NCBI GenBank assembly: GCA_902609705.1
Contig: CACLSX010000010.1
Coordinates: forward strand, 1-35,087
Reading direction: 5' to 3'
DNA: 35,087 nucleotides
Origin: an uncultured Pelagibacteraceae bacterium
GTDB lineage: Bacteria; Pseudomonadota; Alphaproteobacteria; Pelagibacterales; Pelagibacteraceae
The position numbers and the translations under genes were made by a program. The notes below the pieces were generated by a model, which made no database searches, was not told the DNA's origin, and saw only the letters and a program-made list of their open reading frames with translations. Positions 8,188 to 17,571 of this stretch are shown here, in pieces; the stretch's first letter is position 1, and every line of letters starts with the position of its first letter.

Positions 8188-9045
8188 ATGTATAATTTTG
8201 AAATAAACGATAGTTTAAAACCTGGGCTATATTGTGTTTCTACCCCAATAGGAAATTTAGGTGATATTACTTTTAGGGCTTTATACATACTTAATAAATC
8301 AGACTTAATTTTGTCAGAAGACACAAGGGTTTCAAGTAAACTATTATCTAGGTTCAATATTAATACAAAATTATTATCTAATCATAAATTCAATGAAAAA
8401 AAAAATACTAAAAATATATTAAATTTACTAAAAGAAAATAAAATAATTTCTATTATTTCCGATGCAGGTACTCCGATAATTTCTGATCCTGGTGGAATTT
8501 TAATAAATGAATGCATCAAAAATAAAATTGATATATTTCCGGTTCCAGGATCCTCTGCTGTTACTGCGGCTGTTTCTATAAGTGGCTTTTCAAATAATTT
8601 CTTTTTTTGTGGTTTTTTACCTGATAAAAAATTGCAAATTGGTCAACTTTTTCAGAAGATTTCTGATTTAAATTACTCAATTGTTTTTTTTATTTCGCCC
8701 AAAAAAATAAAAAAAATAACAGATCAAATCCAAAAATATTTTAATGATAGAGATATTTTAATTACAAGAGAAATGACAAAATTCCATGAAGAATATATTA
8801 GAGATAAGGTTAAAAACCTCAATAATATTAACATTTTAGAAAAAGGTGAGATAACTGTAGTTATATCAGAAAATCCAAATTTAGATAATAGGTTACAAGT
8901 AATTAAAGAATCGGTTAAAAAAAAAATTAGCAAACTTTTAAAAAAAATGTCAATTAAAGATATTACATCAAAAATTAGTAAAGAGAATAATATATCAAAA
9001 AAAATTGTTTATGATTATTGTTTAAAGAAAAAAAATGAAATTTAG
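8188..9045 (+). CDS. rsmI: 16S rRNA (cytidine1402-2'-O)-methyltransferase
   Basis: A 285-residue tetrapyrrole-methylase-fold enzyme that adds the 2'-O-methyl group to C1402 of 16S rRNA in the decoding centre, using S-adenosylmethionine. STPIGNLGD lies at 18-26, EDTR follows in LSEDTRVSSKLL, SDAGTPIISDPGG is at 91-103 and VPGSSAV at 119-125, all diagnostic. The C-terminus is very lysine-rich. No alternative in-frame start lies near, so translation begins 3 bases from the start of the divergent PBP-activator gene, and its promoter must lie inside that gene. It overlaps the following BON-domain gene by 11 bases. Confidence 0.96.
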   Translation: MYNFEINDSLKPGLYCVSTPIGNLGDITFRALYILNKSDLILSEDTRVSSKLLSRFNINTKLLSNHKFNEKKNTKNILNLLKENKIISIISDAGTPIISDPGGILINECIKNKIDIFPVPGSSAVTAAVSISGFSNNFFFCGFLPDKKLQIGQLFQKISDLNYSIVFFISPKKIKKITDQIQKYFNDRDILITREMTKFHEEYIRDKVKNLNNINILEKGEITVVISENPNLDNRLQVIKESVKKKISKLLKKMSIKDITSKISKENNISKKIVYDYCLKKKNEI

Positions 9046-9628
9046 AAATTTAATATTAATTATAACTTTTATTTTAATTTCAGGATGTGTTGGTTATTCA
9101 TCAACTGGAGTTTTGGGTACAGGAGTTTCAGTTGCAATGGACCCAAGAACTATTGGGACGCAAATAGATGACTCTATTATGCAAAAAAATTTGAGGGCAA
9201 AATTGATATTAATGGATAGTACTTACTTGTTAAAAGTAAAGACCAAAGTCTTGGATGGTAGAATATTTATAACAGGCAAGGTTGACACTGTAGAAGAAAA
9301 ACTAAAAATCACAAAATTAGGCTGGGAAATAAAAGGAGCAAGATCAGTTAAAAATGATCTTAAGATAAAAGAAAAGTTTAGCTTTAAACAGACTGCAAAA
9401 GATGTGCTTATTACGTCTCAATTAAGAACTGCAATAATAGCGAATAAAAAAATTAAGTCTGCAAATTACGATATAGATACTTATAAGAAAATAATTTATG
9501 TTTATGGAATTTCACAAAATGAAGAAGAAAGAGCTGAAGTTATAAACGAGGCCAAGAAAGTCCTCGATGTAGAAGATGTAATTACAAGTATTTTTTTAGT
9601 TGAGGACTTAAGAGTAATAAAAAACTAA
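9035..9628 (+). CDS. BON-domain outer-membrane lipoprotein (DolP/YraP-like)
   Basis: A 197-residue lipoprotein. The signal peptide ends in a lipobox, ILISGC, with the lipidated cysteine at residue 18. Two BON domains follow, roughly residues 45-115 and 120-190; the segments LLKVKTKVLDGRIFITGKVD and YKKIIYVYGISQNEEER show the repeated strand-turn-strand pattern of this fold. In E. coli, DolP supports outer-membrane integrity. Its place directly after rsmI matches the yraL-yraM-yraN-yraP order, except that yraN is absent. The start overlaps the end of rsmI by 11 bases, and the end overlaps the convergent maeB by 4 bases. The family is clear; the symbol is withheld because orthology was not tested. 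Confidence 0.88.
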   Translation: MKFRNLILIITFILISGCVGYSSTGVLGTGVSVAMDPRTIGTQIDDSIMQKNLRAKLILMDSTYLLKVKTKVLDGRIFITGKVDTVEEKLKITKLGWEIKGARSVKNDLKIKEKFSFKQTAKDVLITSQLRTAIIANKKIKSANYDIDTYKKIIYVYGISQNEEERAEVINEAKKVLDVEDVITSIFLVEDLRVIKN

Positions 9629-11913
9629 TTTGGTTTTTTGTAATTAATCACTCCCGCTGAATATGCTGCGACAGATGCTAAATTTAATATGTCGGACGTT
9701 GATGATCTTAATGGAGCAATTTCAATTGCCTGACCTAAACCAATTAAAAGTGGGCCAATAACTTTAGCACCTCCTAAAGTTTTCATTGTTTTATAAGTTA
9801 TAGCAGCACTATGTTGTCCGGGCATAATCAATATATTTGCATTACCAACTATTTCAGAGAATGGATAAAGGTCTTTATATTCATCACTCAAGGCTACATC
9901 AGGCTGCATATCTCCATCAAACTTAAAGTTAACCTTTTTATTTTTTAAAATTTCTACTGCATCTCTTATATGTTTAGTTCTAGCTGTAATTGGTTGCCCA
10001 AAGGTTGAGTGCGAAAGAAAAGCGACTTTTGGTTCAAAACCGAATAATTTTGCTACTCTTGATGCAGAAATAGCTATTTCAGAAAGTTGTTCAGATGTTG
10101 GATATTCATGAACACTTGTATCTGCAATAAAAACTGTTTTTCCCTTATTTATAATCATGTTCAATCCAAACATAATTTCTCCTGGTCTAGCATCTATAAC
10201 TTTTTTTACTTTATCAAGAGATTGCCCATACCTTCTTGAATTTCCAGTTACCATTGCATCTGCATCACCACATGCAACCATACAAGAACCCCATATAACT
10301 CTGTCATTTCTAATCATTTTATCACAATCTCTTTCAAGTAATCCCTCTGTTCTTTGAAGTTTTTTAAATAAGTAATTCACATACTTTTTTCGTTTGTCAC
10401 TAAAAGTAGAATTCACAATTTGAATATCAAAGTTTTCTCCGTAACCAATTTCTCTCAGTTTTTCTTTAACCACTTTTTCTTTAGCAACCAAAATAGGCGT
10501 ACCTAGTCCACTATTCTTAAATGCAATAGCTGCTTTCAAAGTATTTTCATCCTCACCGTCAGCAAATACAACTTTTTTGTTTGTTTTTTTAATTTGGTTA
10601 TTTATTCCCTGCATAATTGTTACAGATGGATCGAGCCTCTGTTTTAGCTGTTCAGAATATTGATCAAAATTTTCTATTTTTTTTCTTGCAACGCCTGATT
10701 TTATAGCAGCTTTTGCTACTGCCACTGGTATTACGCTTATTAACCTTGGGTCAAAAGTAGATGGAATAATATACTCTTTTCCATAATTAGGTCTCTCACC
10801 ACCCATCGCAGCTGCAACCTCGTCAGGCACAAATTCCCTTGCAAGTGATGCTATAGCATTAGCAGCTGCAACTTTCATTTCTTCATTAATAGTTTTTGCT
10901 CTTACATCTAATGCTCCCCTAAATATGTAAGGAAACCCAATTAAATTATTTACTTGATTTGGATAATCGGATCTACCCGTTGCTATAATTGCATCATTCC
11001 TCACATCTTCGATATCTTCTGGTTTAATTTCAGGATCAGGATTTGCGCAAGCAAATATAATTGGATTTTTTGCCATTTTTTTAACCATACTTTTTTTTAC
11101 AACACCTGCTGCGGATAAGCCCAAAAATACATCTGCATTTTTCATCGCATCATCTAAATTTTTATCATTTGTTTCTACTGCAAATTCATTCTTCCAAGTG
11201 TTAATATCTTTTCTCTTTTTATTTATTACACCTTTTGTATCCAACATTTTGATATTATTTTTTGGAATACCTGTGCTTCTAAATAACTTTGCACATGCCA
11301 TAGCCGCAGCACCTGCACCGTTAATCACTATTTTAATTTTTTTTAAATTCTTTTTGGCAATATCCACAGCGTTAATTAAAGCAGCTGTTGTTATAATTGC
11401 CGTCCCATGTTGATCATCATGAAATACAGGAATATCTAGAATTTTTTTTAATTCTTCTTCGATTATAAAACAGTTTGGAGCTGCAATGTCTTCAAGATTT
11501 ATACCACCAAAACTTTTTGCGATATGCTTTATTGAATTAATTATTTCTTTTGTATCTTCTGTGTCTATTTCTAAATCTATCGAGTCAATATCTGCAAATC
11601 TTTTAAAAAGAACTGCTTTTCCTTCCATCACCGGTTTTGATGCTATCGCACCCAAATTTCCTAGCCCTAATATTGCTGATCCATTGCTAATTACTGCAAC
11701 CAGGTTCCCTTTAGTAGTATATTCATATGCTAACTCAGGATTGTCTGCTATTGCTTTCACAGGAGCTGCAACACCAGGAGAATAAGCTAGGGCTAAGTCT
11801 CTTTTTGTAGTTACAGGCTTAGATGAAACGATCTCTATTTTGCCAGATTTGTCATTAGTATGAAAATCTAAAGCTTCTTTATCGGAATAATGCTCAATTT
11901 TGTTTTTTTTCAT
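9625..11913 (-). CDS. maeB: NADP-dependent malic enzyme with phosphotransacetylase-like domain
   Basis: A 762-residue MaeB-type fusion. The N-terminal half is malic enzyme, which decarboxylates malate to pyruvate: SKPVTTKRDLALAYSPGVAA (about 30-49) begins the catalytic domain, FHDDQHGTAIITTAALINA (about 164-182) carries metal and substrate residues, and the nucleotide loop is INGAGAAAMA. From about residue 430 a phosphate acetyl/butyryltransferase-like domain follows (KVVFADGEDENTLKAAIAF onward). In characterised homologues I recall this domain binding acetyl-CoA to control the malic enzyme rather than acting as an enzyme. Length is standard for the fusion. It sits alone on the minus strand: its end overlaps dolP by 4 bases and 44 bp separate it from the divergent murJ. 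Confidence 0.96.
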   Translation of the reverse strand: MKKNKIEHYSDKEALDFHTNDKSGKIEIVSSKPVTTKRDLALAYSPGVAAPVKAIADNPELAYEYTTKGNLVAVISNGSAILGLGNLGAIASKPVMEGKAVLFKRFADIDSIDLEIDTEDTKEIINSIKHIAKSFGGINLEDIAAPNCFIIEEELKKILDIPVFHDDQHGTAIITTAALINAVDIAKKNLKKIKIVINGAGAAAMACAKLFRSTGIPKNNIKMLDTKGVINKKRKDINTWKNEFAVETNDKNLDDAMKNADVFLGLSAAGVVKKSMVKKMAKNPIIFACANPDPEIKPEDIEDVRNDAIIATGRSDYPNQVNNLIGFPYIFRGALDVRAKTINEEMKVAAANAIASLAREFVPDEVAAAMGGERPNYGKEYIIPSTFDPRLISVIPVAVAKAAIKSGVARKKIENFDQYSEQLKQRLDPSVTIMQGINNQIKKTNKKVVFADGEDENTLKAAIAFKNSGLGTPILVAKEKVVKEKLREIGYGENFDIQIVNSTFSDKRKKYVNYLFKKLQRTEGLLERDCDKMIRNDRVIWGSCMVACGDADAMVTGNSRRYGQSLDKVKKVIDARPGEIMFGLNMIINKGKTVFIADTSVHEYPTSEQLSEIAISASRVAKLFGFEPKVAFLSHSTFGQPITARTKHIRDAVEILKNKKVNFKFDGDMQPDVALSDEYKDLYPFSEIVGNANILIMPGQHSAAITYKTMKTLGGAKVIGPLLIGLGQAIEIAPLRSSTSDILNLASVAAYSAGVINYKKPN

Positions 11914-11957
11914 TTTTTCTTTAGATATACAAAAGGATTAAGCTACTAATATGATTT

Positions 11958-13484
11958 ATGAATTTAATTAAGTCAACAGGCACATTTAGTCTGTTCGTTA
12001 TTCTAAGCAGAATTTTAGGATACATTAGAGACTTTTTTATAGCTATTTATCTTGGTTCGGGACCAATTGCTGATGCATTCTTCGTAGCATTTAGAATACC
12101 AAATACCTTTAGAAGATTATTTGCAGAAGGTACCTTTAATGCAGCATTTGTTCCATCTTACACATCAGAACTTTTGTCTAGTAAAAAAAAAGCTCAGAAA
12201 TTTGCAAACTCAGTATTAAATTTATTGGTCTTAGCACTTTTAAGTCTAACAATACTAGTCGAGATTTTTATGCCAAGCTTTATAAAATTGATCGCTCCAG
12301 GCTTCTCAGATTTAGATGAAAAGTTCAAATTAGCTGTTGATTTAACCAGAATTACTTTTCCATTTTTATTTTTTATAAGTATAGCATCTTTTTTTTCAGC
12401 AATTTTAAATTCACATAACAAATTTGCAGCCGCTGCCGCTGCTCCTCTTTTTTTAAATGTAATATTAATAACTTGTTTCCTTATTATAAAAAATGATACA
12501 GATTTAGTTTACTATCTAAGTTATGCTGTAACTTTTGCGGGAATTATACAGTTTATATTTTTAATTATTTTTACTAGAAAATATTTTTATCCTAATTTTA
12601 AATTCAATTTTGAAATAGATAAAAAAATAAAATTTTTTTTTAGTAAACTTTTACCAAGCATATTTTCATCTGGGGTTACCCAAATAAATATATTAATTGG
12701 GACTATAATTGCTTCTTTCCAAGCAAGTGCTGTCTCATATTTGTATTATGCAGATAGAATTTATCAGATAAACTTAGCGATAGCAGGGATTGTAATTGGT
12801 ATAATTATACTACCCAACTTAAGTAGGTATGTTAAGAGTAAAAATAAAATAAAATTAGAAATTTTACAAAATAAGTCTCTGGAGTTGAGTTTATTTTTAA
12901 GTCTTCCTGCCACACTTGCATTAATCTTTGCTTCTGAAGAAATTGTTTCTGCACTTTTTGGATATGGATCTTTTAACGAAGAAAGTGTTAAAAATTCAGC
13001 CCATGCATTATTTTATTTTGCATTAGGTCTACCTGCATTCTCGATGATAAAAATATTTTCAAGTTTTATATTTGCAAGAAATGATACTAAAACACCTTTT
13101 TACTTTTCATTGATTTCTGTAATATTAAATATTGTTATTAGTGTATCTTTATTCAGCAAAATAGGGTTTATTATAATTCCTATAGCAACAAGTATTTCAT
13201 CTTGGTTGAATGGATTCTTACTTATGGTATTTGTCCTAAAAAAAAATTACTTTAATTTCAACGACTCGTTTTTTATACAGCTATTTAAAATATTTATTGT
13301 AAATTTAGTTTGTTTGGGATTATTTAAAATATCAATAAATTATTTTGGTAATTATTTCATATTTACAAATACTTATAAATTTTTAGCAGTTATATTATTA
13401 GTTATTTTAACTTTTGCTTTTTATTTGTTAATTTCAATACTCATTAAGGCCTTTAAAATATCTGATATTAAATTAAACTATTAA
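11958..13484 (+). CDS. murJ: Lipid II flippase MurJ
   Basis: A 508-residue polytopic inner-membrane protein of the MviN/MurJ family, which moves the peptidoglycan precursor lipid II across the membrane. The N-terminus reads SRILGYIRDFFIAIYLGSG followed by ADAFFVAFRIPNTFRRLFAE, both highly conserved in MurJ. Charged residues in these early helices line the substrate cavity in structures of the family. About 14 hydrophobic segments can be counted along the protein. The gene ends 3 bases before trpS and probably forms a unit with it. Together with the PBP activator, Bax-like hydrolase and Lnt in the window it makes envelope biogenesis a recurring theme. Start ATG 11958 fits the conserved N-terminus. 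Confidence 0.97.
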   Translation: MNLIKSTGTFSLFVILSRILGYIRDFFIAIYLGSGPIADAFFVAFRIPNTFRRLFAEGTFNAAFVPSYTSELLSSKKKAQKFANSVLNLLVLALLSLTILVEIFMPSFIKLIAPGFSDLDEKFKLAVDLTRITFPFLFFISIASFFSAILNSHNKFAAAAAAPLFLNVILITCFLIIKNDTDLVYYLSYAVTFAGIIQFIFLIIFTRKYFYPNFKFNFEIDKKIKFFFSKLLPSIFSSGVTQINILIGTIIASFQASAVSYLYYADRIYQINLAIAGIVIGIIILPNLSRYVKSKNKIKLEILQNKSLELSLFLSLPATLALIFASEEIVSALFGYGSFNEESVKNSAHALFYFALGLPAFSMIKIFSSFIFARNDTKTPFYFSLISVILNIVISVSLFSKIGFIIIPIATSISSWLNGFLLMVFVLKKNYFNFNDSFFIQLFKIFIVNLVCLGLFKISINYFGNYFIFTNTYKFLAVILLVILTFAFYLLISILIKAFKISDIKLNY

Positions 13485-13487
13485 ATT

Positions 13488-14489
13488 ATGTCCAAAAAAA
13501 TTTTTTCAGGAGTTCAACCAACGGGAAATTTACATCTTGGTAATTATATAGGTGCAATAAAGAATTTTGTAGATTTACAAAATAATAAAGATAACAATTG
13601 CATTTTTTGTGTTGTTGATCTTCATGCGATTACAGTAATGCAAGATCCAACGGAGTTAAAAAATAATATTAGAGAGACAGCAGCAGCGTTTATTGCAAGC
13701 GGCATTGATCCAAAAAATAGCATAATATTCAATCAATCTTTAGTTCCCGCACATTCCGAGGGTTCTTGGATTTTAGGATGTATTGCTAGAATGGGTTGGT
13801 TAAATAGAATGACACAATTCAAAGAGAAAGCTGGAAAAGATAAGGAAAAAGCTAGTGTTGGTTTGTATATTTATCCAATTCTAATGGCCTCTGATATTCT
13901 TTTATATGACGCTACTCATGTACCAGTTGGAGATGATCAAAAACAGCATCTAGAACTATGTAGAGATATAGCTCAAAAATTTAACAATGAATACAAATGT
14001 CCAGATTTCCTAAGGACTCCTGAGCCCCTCATACAAAAAAATTTTTCAAGAATAATGAGTTTGAAAGATGGCACAAAAAAAATGAGTAAGTCAGATATTG
14101 CTGAAGGAAGTAGGATCAATTTAACAGATACCGCGGATCAAATTATTAATAAAATAAAAAAAGCAAAAACAGATAATGATACTTTGCCTGGAAATGAAGA
14201 AGGACTTAACGACAGGCCTGAAGCAGAAAATTTGATGGGTATTTATTCTAGCTTAAGTAATCAAAATATTACTGATACATTAAACGAATTTGAGGGAAAA
14301 AATTTTTCTGATCTAAAAAATAAACTATCTGATATAATTGTGACGAAACTGTCACCTATATCAAAAGAAATACAAAAATTGTTGTCAGATAAAAATTATA
14401 TAGATCAAATTTTAGAGGATGGTGCCACAAAAGCACAGCAAATTTCATCTAAAAAAGTTAAAAAGATAAAAGAAATAGTTGGTTTTTAA
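13488..14489 (+). CDS. trpS: Tryptophanyl-tRNA synthetase
   Basis: A 333-residue class I synthetase that charges tRNA-Trp. [19 protein letters not shown] near the N-terminus contains the HIGH-like motif (HLGN). [14 protein letters not shown] near residue 200 is the KMSKS loop. The segment [19 protein letters not shown] is the conserved Trp/ATP-binding region. Length equals the bacterial norm. It begins 3 bases after murJ and is followed 37 bases later by the Nfu-type gene. Confidence 0.98.
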   Translation: MSKKIFSGVQPTGNLHLGNYIGAIKNFVDLQNNKDNNCIFCVVDLHAITVMQDPTELKNNIRETAAAFIASGIDPKNSIIFNQSLVPAHSEGSWILGCIARMGWLNRMTQFKEKAGKDKEKASVGLYIYPILMASDILLYDATHVPVGDDQKQHLELCRDIAQKFNNEYKCPDFLRTPEPLIQKNFSRIMSLKDGTKKMSKSDIAEGSRINLTDTADQIINKIKKAKTDNDTLPGNEEGLNDRPEAENLMGIYSSLSNQNITDTLNEFEGKNFSDLKNKLSDIIVTKLSPISKEIQKLLSDKNYIDQILEDGATKAQQISSKKVKKIKEIVGF

Positions 14490-14526
14490 TCATTTATTAT
14501 TTTGAAATAAACATTATATAAAACAT

Positions 14527-15069
14527 ATGTTTATACAAACTGAAAATACACCAAACCCAAATTCGTTAAAGTTTCTACCAGGCAGAAAGGTATCTAATAA
14601 TGGTCCTTTAGAAGTTTTAAATCAAGATGATACAAATAATTTATTAATAAAGAACTTATTACAGATAAATGGAGTAACCGGAGTATTTTTAGGTGAAGAT
14701 TTCTTTTCTATAAATAAAGAAGAGAATAAAAAATGGGAGGATATTCAGCATATTGTTATATCTTATGTCAATGAGCATTATGCAAATGGCAATAAATACA
14801 TTATCGATAAAATAAATAATGAAGAGCAAAACAAAAATTATTCAGAAATTGAAAAAAAAATTATAAGTATTTTAGATTCTAAAATCAGACCTGCAGTTGC
14901 AAGAGATGGTGGAGATATAAAATTCCAAGAATTCAAGGATGGAAAAGTTAAAGTTCTATTAAAAGGTAGCTGCTCAGGATGTCCGTCTTCAACTCTTACT
15001 TTAAAAAAGGGTGTGGAAAACTTGCTTTGTCATTACATTCCTGAAGTTAAAGAAGTTTTAGCTGTATAA
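14527..15069 (+). CDS. NifU/Nfu-type Fe-S cluster carrier
   Basis: A 180-residue protein with two domains. The N-terminal Nfu_N domain (1-90) opens with QTENTPNPNSLKFLPGR, the family signature. The C-terminal NifU-like domain (about 105-180) holds the cluster ligands in GSCSGCPSSTLTLKKGVENL, with Cys149 and Cys152. Such proteins bind a Fe4S4 cluster across a dimer and pass it to target enzymes. MiaB and Nth in this window are plausible clients, though that link is inference. The neighbouring 37-bp gap upstream holds only a weak AT-rich inverted repeat and no clear promoter. Domain organisation is typical for alphaproteobacteria. Confidence 0.92.
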   Translation: MFIQTENTPNPNSLKFLPGRKVSNNGPLEVLNQDDTNNLLIKNLLQINGVTGVFLGEDFFSINKEENKKWEDIQHIVISYVNEHYANGNKYIIDKINNEEQNKNYSEIEKKIISILDSKIRPAVARDGGDIKFQEFKDGKVKVLLKGSCSGCPSSTLTLKKGVENLLCHYIPEVKEVLAV

Positions 15070-15097
15070 TTAATTAATAATTATTATATTGAAATTA

Positions 15098-16189
15098 ATG
15101 GTTAGACGTACAAAAAATAAAAATATTAAGCAGATTAAAAAGAAAAATAATATATTAAGATTCTCTGCAATAAGTCTCCTAGTAATCTTTTCATTTTTTA
15201 CTTTACCAACTATAAAAATTTTTTTAGATAAAAATTTAATTTTTAATAAATCTATTCTTTCAAATGCAGGAGTAAACTTCGACCAAGAGTTAGAAAAAAG
15301 AAAAAAAATTCTTGATGGGCAGATAGAAACTAAAACAAAAAATCTGAGTTTAAAAAATATATTTGCTGATATTGATTTTTTCAGTACAGATGATGAGGGA
15401 CAGAACTCAATAAGATTTGATGCAAGAACTATTGAGCAATTATTTAAAGATACAAATTATAATCTTGAAAGAGTTAGAAAGACTAAGTTGGTAAATATAG
15501 GTAATAAAATTGATCATCTTCCAAAAGAGATTAAAAGTATTGAGAGTTCAAAAAAGAGAAAGAGACTATTTATTCAAATAGTTTTACCACTAATTGTAGA
15601 AGAGAACGCTAAAATTCGACTTGATAGAAAAAAATTATTTAGAATATTGGCTAAGAATATCAACACGAAAAAAGAAAAGACTTGGTTAAAAGAAAAATTT
15701 AAACAATATGGTTTGAAAGATGGAGATTTTTATTCTCTTAAAGTTAGAATGGATGAAATACCTGTCTCTTTAGCACTTGCTCAAGCTGCTAAAGAAACTG
15801 GATGGGGGACATCTAGATTTGCACAAGAGGGTAATGCATTATTTGGACAATGGACTTGGAATGGTGAAGGAATTAGACCAGCAGGCGTAGATAAAGATGC
15901 AAAACACAAAGTTGCAAAGTTTGCAGTTCTTAAAGCATCAGTAAGAGCATATCAGCGAAATTTAAATACTCATAGCAGCTATATAGAATTTAGAAAGGAA
16001 AGGGCAATTCAAAGAGACAATGATGAAAAATTAGACAGTTTAAAGCTGGTAAATTATTTAGATAAATACGCGGAGACAGGGCAACAATACATTAATGTGT
16101 TAAAACAAATTATAAAGCAAAATTCTCTTACAGATTTTGATGATGTAAATGTAATGCCTACAAGTAATAAGACTAAAAAATTAATTTAA
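15098..16189 (+). CDS. Bax-like membrane-anchored glucosaminidase
   Basis: A protein of about 363 residues with one N-terminal transmembrane segment (roughly residues 23-43) and a basic cytoplasmic tip. The C-terminal half is an N-acetylglucosaminidase-type domain: IPVSLALAQAAKETGWGTSR carries the putative catalytic Glu (in KETGWG), followed by GNALFGQWTW and a Tyr-rich end, as in E. coli Bax. It probably cleaves peptidoglycan glycans from the periplasmic side. I chose ATG 15098 over an in-frame TTG at 15089 because the two extra codons add nothing conserved; either is possible. The end overlaps the convergent polysaccharide deacetylase by 4 bases. Confidence 0.87.
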   Translation: MVRRTKNKNIKQIKKKNNILRFSAISLLVIFSFFTLPTIKIFLDKNLIFNKSILSNAGVNFDQELEKRKKILDGQIETKTKNLSLKNIFADIDFFSTDDEGQNSIRFDARTIEQLFKDTNYNLERVRKTKLVNIGNKIDHLPKEIKSIESSKKRKRLFIQIVLPLIVEENAKIRLDRKKLFRILAKNINTKKEKTWLKEKFKQYGLKDGDFYSLKVRMDEIPVSLALAQAAKETGWGTSRFAQEGNALFGQWTWNGEGIRPAGVDKDAKHKVAKFAVLKASVRAYQRNLNTHSSYIEFRKERAIQRDNDEKLDSLKLVNYLDKYAETGQQYINVLKQIIKQNSLTDFDDVNVMPTSNKTKKLI

Positions 16190-17238
16190 TTCTGAACAAA
16201 TTGGAAACCTGAAAATCTCCACCCGCTTTCATCTTTCAAAGAACAATTAATTCTACCTCTTCTTTCAATAAATTTTTCTGCAAAATTAACATTTAGTATA
16301 TTGTCAACTAAGACAATTTTTGTTTTTCTCCATTTTGAACCTTCATTTGAAAAACAATTAATATTTTCTAAATTTTTTTGATCTTTAAAAAATTCTATCG
16401 TCATTTTAGGTGGGTTTTCTCCATCATTCATAAACTTGTTTTCCGGTTTAATAATTCTATACTGAAGTGGCAAATAAGATATTACCTCTTTAAATCTTTT
16501 TATTTCCCCATATTTCTCGTTTATAGGGAATCTTGGCAGCTCATATCTATCTTTATTTAAATCAATAACACCTGAATGTTGGCCAAATGCAAATTCAAAA
16601 TTTTTTGAAATATAATTTTTCTGCTCTAAATTGTACTCACCAAAGGGATATGAAAAAAAACTTGGATTATAGCCTAATTTATCATTAAAAATTTTAATTG
16701 ATTTTTTAATATCTTCTACAAACTCTTGAAAAGTAAATTTGGTTAAATAATCGTGTGAATGAGAATGATTGCCAATGTAAGCAAATTTCTCTTTTTCCAC
16801 TTCCTTTATTTGGTTCCAACTCATATATCCTTTTTTCCCAACCGCTTCTGTTGAGACAAATAAAATAAAAGGAATTTTTTCTTCTTTTAAAATTGGCCAG
16901 GCATTTTTATAAAATGACATAAATGCATCATCAATAGTTAACAAAATTTTTTTTTGTTTCTTAACTTCTTTAAAATTTTTTGAAAATTCATTAGGATTAT
17001 AAAAATTAAGATTGCTACTTCTTATTAAATTAATATGTTTTTTAAATATATCTAATTTTATATTTGTAGATGGATACTTATTTTCTTCAAATCTATGATA
17101 CATAACGGCCAAAACACCCTTTTCATCTTTGAAATATTTTTTATTTACTACTTCAGCTTTAACGTTTAAAAAAATAATAAAAAAAATGAATACCTTAGTT
17201 ATTAACGCTGCAGATGATAAAATTTTATTTTCTCTCAT
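16186..17238 (-). CDS. Secreted polysaccharide deacetylase (carbohydrate esterase 4)
   Basis: About 350 residues with a hydrophobic signal segment (KVFIFFIIFLNVKA). The deacetylase core starts at VLAVMYHRF. The metal and catalytic residues appear as LLTIDDAFMSF (Asp103 and Asp104, replacing the usual TFDDG) and NHSHSHDYL (His158 and His162 of the H-x3-H motif), followed by FFSYPFGEYN. A further C-terminal region of about 90 residues, with two cysteines, is not recognised. The substrate could be peptidoglycan or an extracellular glycan. Starts at ATG 17238 or 17247 are equally readable. Either gives a head-to-head overlap of at least 53 bp with tsaB, so the 5' ends of the two genes share DNA. 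Confidence 0.87.
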   Translation of the reverse strand: MRENKILSSAALITKVFIFFIIFLNVKAEVVNKKYFKDEKGVLAVMYHRFEENKYPSTNIKLDIFKKHINLIRSSNLNFYNPNEFSKNFKEVKKQKKILLTIDDAFMSFYKNAWPILKEEKIPFILFVSTEAVGKKGYMSWNQIKEVEKEKFAYIGNHSHSHDYLTKFTFQEFVEDIKKSIKIFNDKLGYNPSFFSYPFGEYNLEQKNYISKNFEFAFGQHSGVIDLNKDRYELPRFPINEKYGEIKRFKEVISYLPLQYRIIKPENKFMNDGENPPKMTIEFFKDQKNLENINCFSNEGSKWRKTKIVLVDNILNVNFAEKFIERRGRINCSLKDESGWRFSGFQFVQN

Positions 17239-17563
17239 AACCAACATAGAATCTTATACTACCGCTCATATAAACAGTAGGGAAAACTTTGACAAAATAA
17301 TGACATTAATTTTAAATTTTCTTAAAGAACATAATTCAAATTTAGATAAAATAAGTGAAATATTTGTCAACCAAGGTCCTGGCAAAATCTCAAGTATTAG
17401 AAATTCAATAGCAATTGCTAAAGGTATTGCTTTTGCAAAAAATATTGATTTATATGGATTTTTGAGTGAACATTTGACTGATAAAAGCTTAAATCAATTA
17501 GTAAAAATTGATAAGAAAAATTTTACAAATATTAAATTGATTAAACCCCTTTACTCGAGTTAA
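17186..17563 (+). CDS. tsaB: Miniature TsaB, tRNA t6A biosynthesis partner
   Basis: A 125-residue protein matching the N-terminal lobe of TsaB, the subunit that pairs with TsaD to make threonylcarbamoyl-adenosine at position 37 of tRNAs. MNTLVINAADDKILFSLI corresponds to the first actin-like hairpin, and VNQGPGKISSIRNSIAIAKG (about residues 68-87) is the GRGPGSFTGVRIG-type motif. E. coli TsaB has about 230 residues. Here almost the whole second lobe is missing, yet the end (KLIKPLYSS) resembles the normal C-terminal tail, suggesting an internal loss rather than a cut-off gene. The start at 17186 is where family similarity begins; upstream frame lies in the deacetylase signal region. It precedes fur by 8 bases; rimI, often next to tsaB, is absent. 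Confidence 0.8.
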   Translation: MNTLVINAADDKILFSLITNIESYTTAHINSRENFDKIMTLILNFLKEHNSNLDKISEIFVNQGPGKISSIRNSIAIAKGIAFAKNIDLYGFLSEHLTDKSLNQLVKIDKKNFTNIKLIKPLYSS

Positions 17564-17571
17564 AATATAAT

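Noticed and set aside
14490..14526. Small inverted repeat (TTTATT/AATAAA) after trpS as a terminator
   Set aside because: Stem is six A-T pairs with no T-tract, so too weak to call.
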